Source of the DNA: Burkholderia cepacia
GTDB lineage: Bacteria > Pseudomonadota > Gammaproteobacteria > Burkholderiales > Burkholderiaceae
Assembly (NCBI RefSeq): GCF_029962485.1
Contig: NZ_CP073637.1
Coordinates: 1,860,001-1,924,000, forward strand
Reading direction: 5' to 3'
Length of the DNA: 64,000 nt
Of this stretch, positions 62,884 through 64,000 are shown one piece after another; position 1 is the stretch's first letter; each line of letters starts with the position of its first letter. Both the position numbers and the translations under genes were made by a program. Below the pieces are notes generated by a model. It searched no databases. It saw nothing but the letters and a program-made list of their open reading frames with translations, and was not told the DNA's origin.

Positions 62884-63372
62884 TCAGGACAGCATCATCC
62901 CCTGCATCTTGTGCGAAAAATGCGCGCGCTCGGCCGTCTCCATCAGCATCAGGAATTCGTCCTGCATCATGTGGATCAAGGCTTCGTGGTCGCCGGCCTC
63001 GAAATAGACTTCCGGCTGCTGCGCGAGACGTTCCTCGAGGAACGTCTTCATCCCGTACGCCATGCAGACCGGCGGCAACGCGCCCATGTCGCAATCCTTG
63101 AACAGCTCGCGCAATTCGACCTCCCGGGCGAGCACGAGATGGCGTCCCGTCTTCACCCAGAGATCCGACAGGCGCACCGCGTGCGTCGTCGGCAATACGG
63201 CGGCGACGTAGCCCTCGTCGTCCTCGAGGAGCACGGTTTTCGCGAGGCGATCGCCGGGGATATGCGCGGCGGCGGCCGTCTCCATGCTCGTATGGCTATA
63301 GGGGTGGTACACGACTTCGTACCGGGATGACTTCTGGCGCAGGCAATCCTGCAGGGTGGCTGATACAGGCAT
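62884..63372 (-). CDS. YbaK/EbsC-type aminoacyl-tRNA deacylase
   Basis: A 162-residue YbaK-fold protein. The core KTVLLEDDEGYVAAVLPTTHAVRL has the conserved Lys and is the editing-domain signature. Such proteins hydrolyse mischarged tRNAs (Cys-tRNA-Pro or Ala-tRNA-Pro). GAGGTGTGCC precedes the ATG. A C-terminal DEFLMLMETAERAHFSHKMQ extension is present. It is monocistronic by layout. Confidence 0.88.
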   Translation of the reverse strand: MPVSATLQDCLRQKSSRYEVVYHPYSHTSMETAAAAHIPGDRLAKTVLLEDDEGYVAAVLPTTHAVRLSDLWVKTGRHLVLAREVELRELFKDCDMGALPPVCMAYGMKTFLEERLAQQPEVYFEAGDHEALIHMMQDEFLMLMETAERAHFSHKMQGMMLS

Positions 63373-63828
63373 GGCACACCTCGTCTGGGCGAATCGGGCG
63401 AACGGAGTTCGCTCCGGATTTGTTCAGCATAGGTCGCATTCCGGCCAATGGAAACGCCGTCGCGCAGCACCGGCCCGGGTAGCCCGACACGCGGTTCCGC
63501 TCCCTGTTCGCGCGGCCCGCGCGCCGTCGCCGGCATGTGAAATCCGTGCCCGGAATATGCCTGGCAGGCCCTCTTTTCCTGCAGACGAATTCGGCTAGCA
63601 AGTGTGGCGGCGCGAATGCACCCATCAATGTGCGGGCGCCGCAAAACCGGACCGTTAGTTGCGTTTATGCGGAAACGCAAACCGATAACGCGCACATGTC
63701 GTCACGCCGTCCGACACGCGAAAGCCCGCCGCAGTGCCGGGCAAACCGCGCCGCCCAAGGCCGCACGGTGCCCTATACTGAGCCGGCCGCCTGCGATCCG
63801 GCGGCACCCACCCACTCCGGGAGCGATC
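63373..63828. other. 456-bp intergenic region
   Basis: Divergent promoter region with no supported gene. TATACT (63774-63779) is a likely -10 element for the YciI-family gene at 63829. Confidence 0.5.
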
Positions 63829-64000
63829 ATGCATTACCAGTTGATCTACGAACTCGTCGACGATTACCTGTCGCGGCGCGAACCGTTCCGTGCGCAGCAT
63901 CTCGCGCTCGCGCAGGCCGCGACCGAGCGCGGCGAACTCGTGCTCGCCGGCGCGCTGGCGGAACCGGCCGACCAGGCCGTGCTCGTATTTGAAGGCGATT
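63829..64000 (+). CDS. YciI-family protein, partial
   Basis: The first 57 codons of a YciI-like protein, cut by the end of the window. MHYQLIYELVDDYLSRREPF, then ALAQAATERGELVLAGALAEPADQAVLVF, is typical of this small ferredoxin-like family, which may act as an enzyme or ligand binder. GGGAG precedes the ATG. Confidence 0.85.
   Translation, partial: MHYQLIYELVDDYLSRREPFRAQHLALAQAATERGELVLAGALAEPADQAVLVFEGD

Overview
The window is GC-rich with strong GC bias at third codon positions, compact genes, many LysR/MarR/TetR regulators and DUF4148 proteins. This suggests a Burkholderia cepacia-complex genome, most likely an accessory chromosome because no housekeeping or RNA genes are seen. The assignment to genus is inference from gene content; no rRNA or tRNA is present to test it.

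Layout. 1-7.9 kb: MFS transporter, small serine hydrolase, a four-gene PotD/PotA/permease-type ABC importer, a lipoprotein and a small membrane protein. 7.9-15.2 kb: a probable organic-acid catabolic module (D-2-hydroxyacid dehydrogenase divergent from class III CoA-transferase, HMG-CoA-lyase-like enzyme, VOC protein, esterase, LysR regulator, aromatic-acid-type MFS carrier). 15.2-19.1 kb: an uncharacterised lipoprotein pair, nitronate monooxygenase, a GFA-type zinc protein and a small membrane protein. 19.2-22.6 kb: organic-peroxide regulon (ohrR and ohr) split by an acetyltransferase and two tandem DUF4148 genes, then a RidA-like protein. 22.7-26.3 kb: two LysR regulators, an SDR and a long stretch with little in it. 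26.3-31.3 kb: MarR regulator and a NodT/EmrA/EmrB-type tripartite efflux operon. 31.4-36.7 kb: TetR, two related SnoaL-like proteins, an SDR, an atypical hydrolase and a LysR. 36.9-42.8 kb: GST, acetyltransferase, LuxR-type regulator divergent from a nitrilase-family amidase plus amino-acid permease, and an LD-carboxypeptidase. 42.8-44.3 kb: a scar of mobile DNA (frameshifted transposase remnant, broken phage-type HTH gene) beside a HigBA-like toxin-antitoxin module.

44.8-62.0 kb is the most striking part: about 17 kb entirely on the minus strand that holds tonB-exbB-exbD-exbD-TPR, a cupin-fused XRE regulator, a TonB-dependent receptor, a complete YejABEF-type peptide importer, and an RND pump without its adaptor or outer-membrane partner. 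Read together it looks like an energised outer-membrane-to-cytoplasm uptake route for a peptide-like ligand, with an export pump at its end. Between the two exbD genes sits a tandem array of six 49-bp hairpin units. The window closes with a YbaK-type deacylase and the start of a YciI-family gene.

Regulatory DNA is unusually readable here: perfect palindromes precede the TetR, MarR-efflux, ohr and nitronate monooxygenase genes, and several strong hairpin terminators mark transcript ends.
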